Positions 1 through 8,456 of a stretch of 64,000 nucleotides of DNA are shown piece after piece. The DNA lies in the NCBI RefSeq assembly GCF_004745425.1, contig NZ_PGGK01000005.1, positions 62,001-126,000 on the forward strand, read 5' to 3'. The notes beneath the pieces are model-generated. The model was given only the letters and a program-made list of their open reading frames with translations. It made no database searches and was not told the origin of the DNA. The stretch is from Methanolobus halotolerans. GTDB lineage: Archaea; Halobacteriota; Methanosarcinia; Methanosarcinales; Methanosarcinaceae. Position numbers and translations under genes: made by a program. Every line of letters begins with the position of its first letter. Position 1 is the stretch's first letter.

Positions 1-1
1 T

Positions 2-568
2 ACTATGATAGATGTTTCTGTTGAAATTATACCGGGAAAGGGCAGAGTGCTGGTACAGACAGAGCCTTTGATGGGTGTAGTATTCCAGGATGCAGCCAAT
101 ACAGCTGCTTTTGTATCTCATGATATAACGAACACAAGCCCTGCCAGTAGTGACACTATATTCAGCATAAAAGCCGACCAGGAGATACCTGGTGTCGATG
201 GTCCCAGTGCAGGTGCATTAATGACCTTAATAATGATAGCAGCAATTGAGGGTGAGACACTTGATCCTGAGGTCACTGTAACCGGTACTATCGATGATGA
301 CGGTAATATAGGCTCCATAGGAGGACTGGTTGAAAAAGCACAGGCTGCAAAGGACGCTGGCAAGAAACTACTCCTTGTTCCGGAAGTGAATCAGATGATT
401 TCCATTGATGATACAAGTGAGCAAAGGATAGGAGACATTGTGATCAGTAGTGAGAATTCAGAAACAGTTGATACAGAATCCTATATTGAAGAAGAGGTCG
501 GTATCGATGTGGAATATGTTGGAACTATAGAAGATGTGCTGGATTATGCATTTATCCGGGAAGGATAA
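2..568 (+). CDS. Lon-type (S16) serine protease domain, C-terminal part
   Basis: This is the proteolytic domain of a Lon-like (MEROPS S16) protease. The nucleophile motif DGPSAG lies near residue 65 counted from the ATG at 5, and the dyad lysine lies in GGLVEKAQAAKDAGKK near residue 100. An acidic tail of about 70 residues follows. The reading frame is open to the window edge, so the N-terminus and any substrate-binding or membrane part probably lie upstream. Archaeal Lon-like proteins of this type often lack the AAA module, but that cannot be judged here. The ATG at 5 has no visible ribosome site. The family call is firm and the full architecture is unknown. Confidence 0.85.
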   Translation, partial: TMIDVSVEIIPGKGRVLVQTEPLMGVVFQDAANTAAFVSHDITNTSPASSDTIFSIKADQEIPGVDGPSAGALMTLIMIAAIEGETLDPEVTVTGTIDDDGNIGSIGGLVEKAQAAKDAGKKLLLVPEVNQMISIDDTSEQRIGDIVISSENSETVDTESYIEEEVGIDVEYVGTIEDVLDYAFIREG

Positions 569-673
569 TAAAATAGAAAGAAAGGCTCTATGAAATCCTT
601 ATTTGAATTATACAGACAAATCTGGAATTCCCTCCATAGCTGTATACCAGCAATTTTAACTATAGTCCTGAAC

Positions 674-1046
674 TCAACCAATTACACTTCCTATATATGG
701 TTTGAATTTTTCAAACCAGGCCTTTGCGAATGTTAGGGATTTTGATAATTTTGTGAATTCATTTTTTATTATTTCTCTTAAGGTTCTTTAGACTTGATGA
801 ATGTGACTGAATTACTCTTTTAACACTTTTCCATATAGATTCTATCGGATTCAGATTTGATGAATAAGGTGGTAAGAACGATAACTCAATTCCTGGTTCT
901 TGAGCTTTTGCAACTGTTTTCTTTGCATGGTGAGCTCTAAAGTTATCGATTATGATAACTATTCCTCCAGTTGCAATCTGGAATTCTTTTATTTTTTAAT
1001 AAGATCATCAAGCTGCTCCAGAGTTAGCCTGTGCTCAATATTTACC
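674..1046 (-). pseudogene. IS630-family transposase remnant
   Basis: Read on the minus strand, the last third of an IS630/Tc1-like DDE transposase is recognisable. It shows IIIDNFRAHHAKKTV (second catalytic Asp), then LPPYSSNLNPIESIW (catalytic Glu), then a tail FEKFKPYI ending in a stop at 674. At least two frame changes are needed, one before the Asp motif and one after SSSLKNL. The part carrying the first catalytic Asp is missing. The element is dead. I could not identify terminal inverted repeats. Confidence 0.8.
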
Positions 1047-1223
1047 CCCCCTCCCCTCATAATAGAAGATAATTATGTCATGTATAATTAACTACGTGTT
1101 TAACTATAATTGGAAATATCATTCCCGATTATCCATAACCTGTATTATTGTTAAGAACAAATTACTAAAATAAATAAGTAAAAACTAATCTCATCATAGG
1201 TTTCTTTAAGAAAGAGGTCAAAC

Positions 1224-1628
1224 ATGGATAAAATAATAAAGTATTTCCAACAGGAGAATTTTGCAAAGAATTCAGGAATGAGCCTGACTGAAGTATCCGG
1301 AGGCTACGCAAAGGTTAAAATGGAGATTGAAAAAAGACATCTCAATGTTCTTGGGACTGTGCATGGAGGTGCGATATTCACGCTTGCGGACATGGCCTTT
1401 GCGGCGGCATCCAATTCACATGGCACTGTTGCCGTTGCAATCAATTGTGATATCTCCTTTGTAAAAGCTGTTGGTGAGGGCCATTTGATAGCAGAAGCAA
1501 AGGAAACTTCTATCAATCCGAAGATCTCCACTTACGTTGTTAACGTCACCAATGAAAAAGGAGATACTATCGCAATATTTAACGGAATGGCCTACAGGAA
1601 GAAATATGCACTTGAACTTTTGGAATAA
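1224..1628 (+). CDS. PaaI-family hotdog-fold thioesterase
   Basis: The protein has 134 residues, the usual length for single-domain hotdog acyl-CoA thioesterases of the PaaI group. The hallmark HGGAIFTLADMAFAAASNS lies at about residues 48-66, with the substrate and active-site helix directly after HGG. The family hydrolyses acyl- or aryl-CoA thioesters in the cytoplasm. A phenylacetate-CoA ligase is 2 kb away, and both may deal with aryl-CoA compounds, though they are not in one operon. A GAAAGAGGTC stretch before the ATG acts as ribosome site. The exact substrate cannot be told. Confidence 0.85.
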   Translation: MDKIIKYFQQENFAKNSGMSLTEVSGGYAKVKMEIEKRHLNVLGTVHGGAIFTLADMAFAAASNSHGTVAVAINCDISFVKAVGEGHLIAEAKETSINPKISTYVVNVTNEKGDTIAIFNGMAYRKKYALELLE

Positions 1629-1717
1629 AGCATTCAGACTATAATAATAAATTTAATCGATTTGCAATATATATAAGAGTATATGTATACGGCAAAAGTC
1701 TGTTTTCTGAAAAAAAC

Positions 1718-1738
1718 ATTGTTACGTAACAATGTTAC
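1718..1738. promoter_or_regulatory. Overlapping palindromes ATTGTTACGTAACAAT / GTAACAATGTTAC
   Basis: A perfect 16-base palindrome (1718-1733) overlaps a second inverted repeat, GTAAC-AAT-GTTAC (1726-1738). They lie about 20 bases upstream of a TATA-like CTTTTATAAG (1743-1752) and some 115 bases before the small ORF at 1852. This looks like a regulator-binding site. It resembles the TTAACNNNGTTAW sites elsewhere in the window but is not identical to them. Confidence 0.45.
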
Positions 1739-1851
1739 CTTTACTTTTATAAGTTCTGTAATCTATATATTCTTATAGAAGCTTATCTGTATCTAAAAGC
1801 TTTATGAAAAAATGTAATTATCAGTCAGAGTTGGGGGGGTGCAAAGAAAAT

Positions 1852-1932
1852 ATGAGTATCAAGAAGATGATTGCGATGGCTATAGCTAGTGTACTGGCAT
1901 CAAAGGTATTTAAAAAAATGGGGAAGCGTTGA
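1852..1932 (+). CDS. Possible 26-residue hydrophobic peptide
   Basis: A short reading frame MSIKKMIAMAIASVLASK continues with VFKKMGKR and a stop. It has a basic start, a hydrophobic alanine-rich middle and a basic end, like a small membrane-associated peptide. A G-rich stretch (GGGGGGGTG) lies about 10 bases before the ATG, and a TATA box with palindromic sites lies upstream. There is nothing else in this gap. Such a short frame could occur by chance, so this is only a candidate. Confidence 0.35.
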   Translation: MSIKKMIAMAIASVLASKVFKKMGKR

Positions 1933-1970
1933 TCAGAACTTCCTTATTTCCTTATTCTTCTTTATTATAT

Positions 1971-2498
1971 CTATTTTGAACTTTTTTTTGGTTTTTCAAT
2001 ATTCAGGACTTCAATGCTTTCATTACTTCCCTTACTGATTATAGAAAGACCTCCATCAGTTTCCAGAACAACAGCATCTACATCCCTGACACTTGAATGC
2101 CCGGTACTTCTTATGGACTGTTCTATTTCTTCTTTGACTATCCGGACCTTTTTCATATTGCCTATCAGATAATTGCCCTTATAGTAAACTAACTTAGGTT
2201 CGTTTTTGACCACCCTCTTTACAGTATCGGATCTTACAGTCAGCCAGCTTACTGAAAACTGCAGTCCCACAAGTACCCCAAAAGCCATTATACCATCTAT
2301 TAGTTGAGTATCACTGGATAGAAGAAGTGTCCCGAAAGTAGATCCAAGGGCAACTGTAATTACAAAATCGAAAGCGTTTAGCTTTGAAAGCGTACGCTGA
2401 CCTGTTGTTCTTAATAGCAGCACAAGTACAATATACCCACATACACCCAATACAACTATCCTTAATATTTTCTCCCAGCTACTGAAGAAAAGATCAAT
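1971..2498 (-). CDS. DUF421/YetF-family membrane protein, apparent ATT start
   Basis: Two or three membrane helices are followed by a soluble C-terminal domain. The family signature TTGQRTLSKLNAFDFV lies after the second helix, and the tail has ASN-like DVDAVVLETDGGLSII. The function of the DUF421/YetF family is not well defined. The only conventional start in frame is TTG at 2450, which cuts off the conserved N-terminus. The frame continues upstream to 2498 as (I)DLFFSSWEKILRIVV, which fits the usual family start, with ATT in the place of ATG and GGGGG about 8 bases before it. I therefore place the start at 2498. There is no operon partner. Confidence 0.75.
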   Translation of the reverse strand: MDLFFSSWEKILRIVVLGVCGYIVLVLLLRTTGQRTLSKLNAFDFVITVALGSTFGTLLLSSDTQLIDGIMAFGVLVGLQFSVSWLTVRSDTVKRVVKNEPKLVYYKGNYLIGNMKKVRIVKEEIEQSIRSTGHSSVRDVDAVVLETDGGLSIISKGSNESIEVLNIEKPKKSSK

Positions 2499-2703
2499 AA
2501 CTACTAACCCCCGTCTTATTATTCCCTGTTAACTTCATGCAGACTACTTTTGATCCCCAAAACATGTTATACCTGATACTATAAAATAATCTGCTTTTTA
2601 GTCTGTGTATGAGCATATCGTAAGAGGCTCACACGATGCCCTCATTAATCACAAAAAATATTCATTCAAAATATCAATGAAATGGTCGGATCTCATTGAA
2701 AGA

Positions 2704-3552
2704 TCAGATCAGTTCCCGGGGCTGTTTATGTTCAGGCAATGCAGGAAGAGGCATCGTATTTATAAGGATTGGCGATTCAACATCCTTTGCCCTTTCAAGG
2801 AGCAACTCCTTTCCTTTCTGAGTAATAGCAAACAGTGGTACTGCAGTGCCTACCTGGGCAAGCGGCCTGATAATTTCCCTGATATTCTTTGAAGCACAGC
2901 CTGTGATAATATCAACATGTTTTACAAGTCCTTCTGCAAATGTCCTGTCAATGCCCGTGACATGTGCTCCTATGAGAATAAGTTCAAGCCCCATTTCCTT
3001 TTCAAACTCACGCAATTGTTTAGCAGTTTCAGGGAAAACAACCGATACCGCTATCTTCTTATATCCCAGGTGTGCAGCTTTTTTAACACCTGCAACAGCG
3101 TCTATTGTGGCGCCGGAAGGATCAAGCACAATACCTCCCCTCTCAGTGATTCCGTTTATTACCGCATCGATCGGTTCAGTCTCGACAAGCCCGGATATAC
3201 GCGCCCCCATACCCTGAACAAGGGTGGGATTATTGGTAATGACAGTTCCCGCACCATCACATACAGTTACAGTTGTGTCGATAATACTCCTGTCCAGGCC
3301 GGTCATCATAACCTCCGATGCCCCGAAACCGACAAAGACATCCATCTCAAGCTTGCGCTCCGCGGTGAAAAGTCCGAAATCCCTGATGCGGAACTCCATA
3401 TTCTTCCGGACCTCTTCTTTGGTGATCTCTTTGATACCTCTTGCTTTTTCAAAAATGGGGCACCATCGTATCTGCGGTTCGCCCACTTCGATAACCTTTC
3501 CATGCTCAACAACTACTCTTGTTCGTCCCATTATTTCCATTATGTGCGGCAT
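2704..3552 (-). CDS. Methanogenesis marker protein 8 (DUF2099)
   Basis: This 282-residue protein matches what I know of the methanogen-restricted marker protein 8 family (TIGR03275/DUF2099). It shows VVVEHGKVIEVGEPQIRWCP near the N-terminus, a glycine-rich centre with GFGASEVMMTGLDRSIID, TNNPTLVQGMGARISGLVET, and a late GCASKNIREIIRPLAQ. The biochemical role is unknown; its distribution ties it to methanogenesis or cofactor biology. It lies 50 bases downstream of the minus-strand CoA ligase gene and could be cotranscribed with it. The recognition is from memory of the family, not from a search. Confidence 0.75.
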   Translation of the reverse strand: MPHIMEIMGRTRVVVEHGKVIEVGEPQIRWCPIFEKARGIKEITKEEVRKNMEFRIRDFGLFTAERKLEMDVFVGFGASEVMMTGLDRSIIDTTVTVCDGAGTVITNNPTLVQGMGARISGLVETEPIDAVINGITERGGIVLDPSGATIDAVAGVKKAAHLGYKKIAVSVVFPETAKQLREFEKEMGLELILIGAHVTGIDRTFAEGLVKHVDIITGCASKNIREIIRPLAQVGTAVPLFAITQKGKELLLERAKDVESPILINTMPLPALPEHKQPRELI

Positions 3553-3604
3553 TTGATCACCAGTTGATTAGTATAACGTCAAAGTTAACATAAGTAGTAT
3601 AAGT

Positions 3605-4906
3605 TTAAAGTGCATTTCTTTTGTCTATGACCTTTTTTGACTTGCCCTCGGTTCTGGGAAGAGTTCCCTTTTCCACGAGTTCGACATTTGTCCTGATGTT
3701 CAGAACGGCTTTCAACTCGTTCTCAACATGCCTTTTTACTGCAGCCAGATCTTTAAGTTCGCCTGTAAATGCATTTTCTTCGAGTTCGACCTTTACTGTC
3801 AGCTCATCCAGCATTTTCTGATTCCTGTCGAGCACCACCTGGAAATGCTCCGTGATCTCAGGTATTCTTGCGATGACATTTTCGACCTGAGAGGGAAACA
3901 CATTGATGCCTCTTACAATAAGCATGTCGTCCGCCCTTCCGAGCAGTCTGGATATGCGCGTTGTCGTCCGTCCACAGCAACATTCACTTTCAAGAAGCCG
4001 TGTAATGTCCCCTGTCCGGTATCTTATGATAGGAAGGGCCTCTTTTGTAAGAGAGGTCAGTACAAGTTCTCCTTTCTCACCTTCGGCAACCTGCTCTCCT
4101 TCCTCATCAAGCACCTCTACAAGGAAATGGTCGCTCCACAGATGCAGGCCGTCTTGGTGTTCACACTCAAAGGCCACGCCGGGTCCCATGAGTTCCGAAA
4201 GTCCGTAAGAGTCATACGCCTTGATATTAAGAGCGCTTTCCAGTTGTTTGCGGGTATTTGAAGACCATGGTTCTGCACCGAAGCATCCGACCTTCAGTGA
4301 AAGTTTGTCCACGACATCCATCTCCTGTGCGGTCTCGGCAAGATAAAGTGCATAGGAAGGAGTGCAGTGCAGAGCTGTAACACCAAAATCCATCATCATT
4401 TCCAGTTGACGGGCCGTATTACCAGTGCCGCTTGGCACTGCCACAGCACCAATCCTCTCGACACCGTAATGGAAACCAAGACCACCTGTGAACAAACCAT
4501 AGTTCACAGCATTCTGGAAAACATCATCCTCACCTAGCCCTACCATTGTAAGGTTGCGGGCCATTAGATCAGACCACGTCTCAATATCCTGTCTGGTATA
4601 TCCTACAACCGTAGCTTTCCCACTTGTGCCTGAAGATGCATGTATACGCACAATATCTTTGCGGGGGACAGCAAAAAGTCCGAATGGATAATTGTCACGA
4701 AGATCCGTTTTCCTGGTAGTTGGCAGCTTGCTGATATCAGCAGCCGATCTGATGTCCCCGGGTCTGATACCAAGCTGCTTGAACTTCTCCCGGTAAAAGG
4801 GCACATTGCTATAAACTGATGCAGCCGTCTTTTTCAAACGTTTTGATTGCAATGCTGTCAGTTCATCTTTTTTCATTGTCTCGTATTTCGGCTGCCAGTA
4901 TTTCAT
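3605..4906 (-). CDS. paaK: Phenylacetate-CoA ligase
   Basis: This AMP-forming aryl-CoA ligase activates phenylacetate (or indoleacetate-type acids) with ATP and CoA in the cytoplasm. The phosphate-binding motif HASSGTSGKATVVGYT is at about residues 85-100, the adenine-site YGLSELMGPGVAFEC in the middle, and YRTGDITRLL plus the C-terminal swivelling domain ending LPRTEGKSKKVIDKR complete it. In methanogens such ligases usually work in reverse of aromatic amino acid breakdown or in arylacetate salvage; no indolepyruvate oxidoreductase genes are next to it. I chose ATG at 4906 (MKYWQPKYE) because GGAGA lies 8 bases before it; an in-frame ATG at 4933 is the alternative. Confidence 0.9.
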   Translation of the reverse strand: MKYWQPKYETMKKDELTALQSKRLKKTAASVYSNVPFYREKFKQLGIRPGDIRSAADISKLPTTRKTDLRDNYPFGLFAVPRKDIVRIHASSGTSGKATVVGYTRQDIETWSDLMARNLTMVGLGEDDVFQNAVNYGLFTGGLGFHYGVERIGAVAVPSGTGNTARQLEMMMDFGVTALHCTPSYALYLAETAQEMDVVDKLSLKVGCFGAEPWSSNTRKQLESALNIKAYDSYGLSELMGPGVAFECEHQDGLHLWSDHFLVEVLDEEGEQVAEGEKGELVLTSLTKEALPIIRYRTGDITRLLESECCCGRTTTRISRLLGRADDMLIVRGINVFPSQVENVIARIPEITEHFQVVLDRNQKMLDELTVKVELEENAFTGELKDLAAVKRHVENELKAVLNIRTNVELVEKGTLPRTEGKSKKVIDKRNAL

Positions 4907-5169
4907 GAGAAAATCTCCGCAATCATCCAACATAGAACTTCCTGTTTAAATGATTTACTCTTTAAATCAATGGACATCACGCCGGTCAAAATCAAAATGC
5001 ATCAAATTGAACATGTTTCCGATATATTTATTCATATATTTAGGATTATATACATAATAGAGCATCGCGTGTACATAGAAAACCAGATCATGAACATTTT
5101 TTATTATATTATGCCATAATATATTAAACACTGTTCAGTAAATCATTTCCTCATAAGTGTGTGAGCGAA

Positions 5170-6468
5170 ATGAAAAAAAAGTTAATGGGTAAATGCTTTT
5201 TGCTTTTGGTAATCATCAGCCTGGTATGTACACAATTTGTGATGGCAGGCAGCAATACTACCAGTGTAGATGATAACACAGTTACAGATATAAATGTGCA
5301 CTATAAAACCATACCCGAAAAAGAGATCGTTCATGTCACAAAGCAGATAATCTTTTTGAACAACAACCCAAGTACCAATTACTGGAGAGGCTACTATTCA
5401 AATTACAATTACTACCTTCCGGAGAATGCCAGGAACATCAGTTCATACGATGATGATGACAGTTTAACGTTCCGCCAGGACACGGAAGGTTTCTATGTAT
5501 TCAATTTCAACCGGAAAGTATGGCACGAAGAAAGTTATACATTCTATCTTGAGTACGATCTGAATATCAATAAGAACACTGCGGTTTTTTACATGAGCGA
5601 ATATGGAGATAACACAGCAGTGAGTCTGGAGATCCCATCTGATTTTGATACTCATCTCGCAAGAGAGGATTATTCACTGGAAAGAAAAAAATACTCAAAC
5701 ATTTATAAATTTGAAAAAGGACTGGCATGGTCCGGCCCATGCCTTGTAAAGTCGGCAAGATCAACTGATTATTCCATACTTGAAGATACCGTCCAGCTGC
5801 AGCAAGAAGAAGTCGGCGTCAGGATCAGATACTGGGAAGGAGAAGAAGAATGGGCCCGGGAAATGATGGACACCACAACTGAGTTCCTTCCAATACTTGA
5901 AGTAAACTGGGGAATACCATATCCAGTGTCTTACAACATAACGATAACACAAGCCAATATTACAGAGACAGGGGGCTATGGAGGATACAATGAAGGTAGC
6001 AAAGGTATCTGGATGCTACACACATCAAGTAATGAAATCCTCATTCATGAGCTCGCACATTACTGGACCCGTGCCTGTAACTTTAATCAGCTCTGGATGG
6101 ACGAAGGATATGCTGACCTTTACACATATATCGCCCTGAACCAGACCACACCTGAAAAAGCTGAAAAAAGGAAAGTACGCTTCCTGGAAAAATATGAGAG
6201 CTTAAAAGTACAATATGAGGTCCCTTTATCAGAATGGAGCACACCTGATAAGCTTAATTCAATGACTCAGGAAGAAGTTGATTTTACTTATAAAAAGGCT
6301 TTTGCACTGACCTACACCCTTTACGAAGACCTTGGTATTGAAGCCATGAAAAAATCAAACCGGGAATTTTTGAAATCAAAGAACCAGGTCGATGAGGACA
6401 TGTTCATCAGTATAATCAATTCATCTTCAGAGAATTATCAGGATCAAATCAAAAACTACATATATTAA
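5170..6468 (+). CDS. Secreted M1/M61-like zinc metallopeptidase
   Basis: A signal peptide (MKKKLMGKCFLLLVIISLVC, ending near VMAG) leads into an extracellular beta-rich domain of about 200 residues. A catalytic segment follows with HELAH at about residue 293 and DEGYADLYTY at about 311. This is the gluzincin pattern HExxH...E, where the two His and the Glu bind zinc. The gap between HExxH and the third ligand is 14 residues, shorter than the 18 usual in M1 aminopeptidases, so the subfamily is uncertain. There is no C-terminal membrane anchor. GTG at 5161 is an alternative start. A strong hairpin follows downstream. Confidence 0.75.
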   Translation: MKKKLMGKCFLLLVIISLVCTQFVMAGSNTTSVDDNTVTDINVHYKTIPEKEIVHVTKQIIFLNNNPSTNYWRGYYSNYNYYLPENARNISSYDDDDSLTFRQDTEGFYVFNFNRKVWHEESYTFYLEYDLNINKNTAVFYMSEYGDNTAVSLEIPSDFDTHLAREDYSLERKKYSNIYKFEKGLAWSGPCLVKSARSTDYSILEDTVQLQQEEVGVRIRYWEGEEEWAREMMDTTTEFLPILEVNWGIPYPVSYNITITQANITETGGYGGYNEGSKGIWMLHTSSNEILIHELAHYWTRACNFNQLWMDEGYADLYTYIALNQTTPEKAEKRKVRFLEKYESLKVQYEVPLSEWSTPDKLNSMTQEEVDFTYKKAFALTYTLYEDLGIEAMKKSNREFLKSKNQVDEDMFISIINSSSENYQDQIKNYIY

Positions 6469-6541
6469 TAAATAACTAATAAATTTAAAAAATATATCCT
6501 GAATACAAATAATAAAGTATTGAAGATATATTGCAAAGCGC

Positions 6542-6573
6542 AGAGAATATGCCGATCGGGCATATTCTCTTTT
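6542..6573 (+). terminator. Strong hairpin followed by T run
   Basis: AGAGAATATGCC pairs perfectly with GGCATATTCTCT (12 base pairs, loop of five) and ends in TTTT. It sits between the peptidase gene and the histidine kinase gene on the same strand, about 75 bases after the peptidase stop. It probably ends the peptidase transcript. Confidence 0.6.
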
Positions 6574-6652
6574 CAAAGGCTCATCACAACTGTGGGAGGG
6601 AGTGATCGGAGCCACCGGGGACTGGATTTTAACTTGTGGGAGTGAAGGGATT

Positions 6653-8113
6653 ATGGAAATACATTGCAAACAAAAAAAAGACACATACAATTATACACTA
6701 TTTGGCTTGCCGGAAATGCTTCATGCCTCCAGCCCTGCGAACCGAATTCTGGAAAAAGCGGTTGATGAGATACCTGTCCTTTTCTGCGCTTATGGCAAAG
6801 TGTCTTCAAGAATAGTCTGGAAAACCCAAACATTCAGATCGTCCTGTTTTGAAGGAAAGGGAAAGAAAATAGCACATGATATCGTAGTCGGCGGTCAAAA
6901 AACAGGGATAATTGAGATATATTTCAACAATGTACAAACAGACATAGAAAAATGGGACATGCAATCGTTTCCTTCCAGAGATAGCAGTGTATTGCTCGAT
7001 AGGATATCACAGTTTATTGGTAAATTCCTTGCAAAGGAGCAGATGCTAGAACATCTCAATGTTTCGGAGAAAAATATCAGGAATATCTTTGACAATTTAC
7101 ATGACCATATTTTCGTTCTTGACCAGGAGGGAAATATCCTTGACTGCAACAGAGCATCCATGAATTGCCTGAATTTCGGATGTAGCCAGATATCACAGTT
7201 TAAATTGGCAGATACAGGTTATATCGGTTCCAAGGAGGTGGATACAATTATTGAACATACTCTCAATCATGGCGCATTTAACCAAGAGACGGAATGCTTA
7301 TGTACGGATGGGAGGATTACCGCAACGATTGATTCCTGCTGTGTGGATTACAATGAAGAAGAAGCAATACTCCTCGTTGTCAGGGACATCTCAAAAACCA
7401 AAGAACATGAAGACAGAGTTAAAACATATACTGAAGAGCTAAAAAGCTCCGGTGAACTCAAGGAACTTTTCATTGATATTATTCGTCATGACCTGCTGAC
7501 ACCTGCCGGAATAATCAAAGGATTTACAGAAGAACTTATTTGCGAACCCTGCAGTGAAGAAAAAGATCCTGCCCTGCGAAAAATATATGAGAATATCAAT
7601 CGGCTGATCGAACTGCTGGAGTCGGCCACAAAACTGAGCAAGTTACAAAAAGTTGAACAGGTCCAGTTCGAAAAGATCGATCTTGTCCCGGTTTTCCAGA
7701 TAGCCGGAGAGAATCTTAAAACCGAAGCCGATTCGAAAAGGCAGCAAATTGTGATAAGGCGGGATCTGAGCTGTCCTGCGAAAGTCAATCCGATAATTGG
7801 AGAGGTGTTTCTGAATCTACTATCCAATGCGATCAAGTACAGCCCTGAAGATAGCAATATAAACGTTGATTTCCTGGATGAGAACGATCACTGGAAAATT
7901 ACCGTCAAAGATTGCGGCCATGGAATCTCTGACATTGATAAAGCCCGCATATTCGACCGTTTTATGCGAGCGGACAAGAAAGGCATCAAAGGTAGCGGTC
8001 TTGGTCTGGCCATCGTGAAAAGGATAATCGAATTACATGACGGAAATTATGGAGTAGAAGATAACCTGGATGGACAGGGAAGTGTATTCTGGGTTACCGT
8101 AAGAAAGGCATAA
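6653..8113 (+). CDS. PAS-domain sensor histidine kinase
   Basis: The first 130 residues have no clear membrane span and may be an unrecognised sensory module. Next come a PAS domain (from about residue 145, IFDNLHDHIFVLDQEGNILDCN), a dimerisation helix with the phospho-acceptor His in IIRHDLLTPAG (His at about residue 279), and a full ATPase domain. Its N box is LLSNAIKYSPED, with DCGHGIS and GSGLGLAIVKRI as G boxes. It is therefore a cytoplasmic two-component kinase; no response regulator is adjacent. I chose ATG at 6653 over GTG at 6602 because GGGAGTGAAGGG precedes it at suitable spacing. The signal sensed is unknown. Confidence 0.85.
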   Translation: MEIHCKQKKDTYNYTLFGLPEMLHASSPANRILEKAVDEIPVLFCAYGKVSSRIVWKTQTFRSSCFEGKGKKIAHDIVVGGQKTGIIEIYFNNVQTDIEKWDMQSFPSRDSSVLLDRISQFIGKFLAKEQMLEHLNVSEKNIRNIFDNLHDHIFVLDQEGNILDCNRASMNCLNFGCSQISQFKLADTGYIGSKEVDTIIEHTLNHGAFNQETECLCTDGRITATIDSCCVDYNEEEAILLVVRDISKTKEHEDRVKTYTEELKSSGELKELFIDIIRHDLLTPAGIIKGFTEELICEPCSEEKDPALRKIYENINRLIELLESATKLSKLQKVEQVQFEKIDLVPVFQIAGENLKTEADSKRQQIVIRRDLSCPAKVNPIIGEVFLNLLSNAIKYSPEDSNINVDFLDENDHWKITVKDCGHGISDIDKARIFDRFMRADKKGIKGSGLGLAIVKRIIELHDGNYGVEDNLDGQGSVFWVTVRKA

Positions 8114-8456
8114 GGTCAACAGGACACATTTACCAGCATACTATACAATATTAATCCAGCCAGATCAATTAATTGTTCATATATATAGATATAAATAATT
8201 ATTTTTTATAATTGCGATGTATATAAATTGTAGCAATTCTGGAATGTATGAATTACATGACATGTGTTGAACAAGAACACATTTAAATATATGTAACATA
8301 TTAATTCTTTTGCTATCGAGTAAAAGTATACTAAAAACCATATATAAATCCAGAATTTTTATAAAAATTATTATGATAATCGCAAAATCTTACTTAAATG
8401 TCAAGAAGAAAATACAGATTACCAGTATTTCTTCAGATACCTGCTTATGAGGTTCC
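8114..8456. other. Intergenic region with promoters only
   Basis: This is AT-rich sequence between the two kinase genes with several TATA-like stretches (for example around 8186-8196 and 8282-8292). I see no open frame with coding character and no strong hairpin. Confidence 0.5.

Noticed and set aside
2605-2892. Plus-strand frames opposite marker protein 8 and the CoA ligase
   Set aside because: They are antisense shadows of well-supported minus-strand genes.
3605-4906. Phenylacetate degradation pathway
   Set aside because: Only the ligase and a generic PaaI-like thioesterase are present; no oxygenase or ring-cleavage genes, so a full pathway is not supported.
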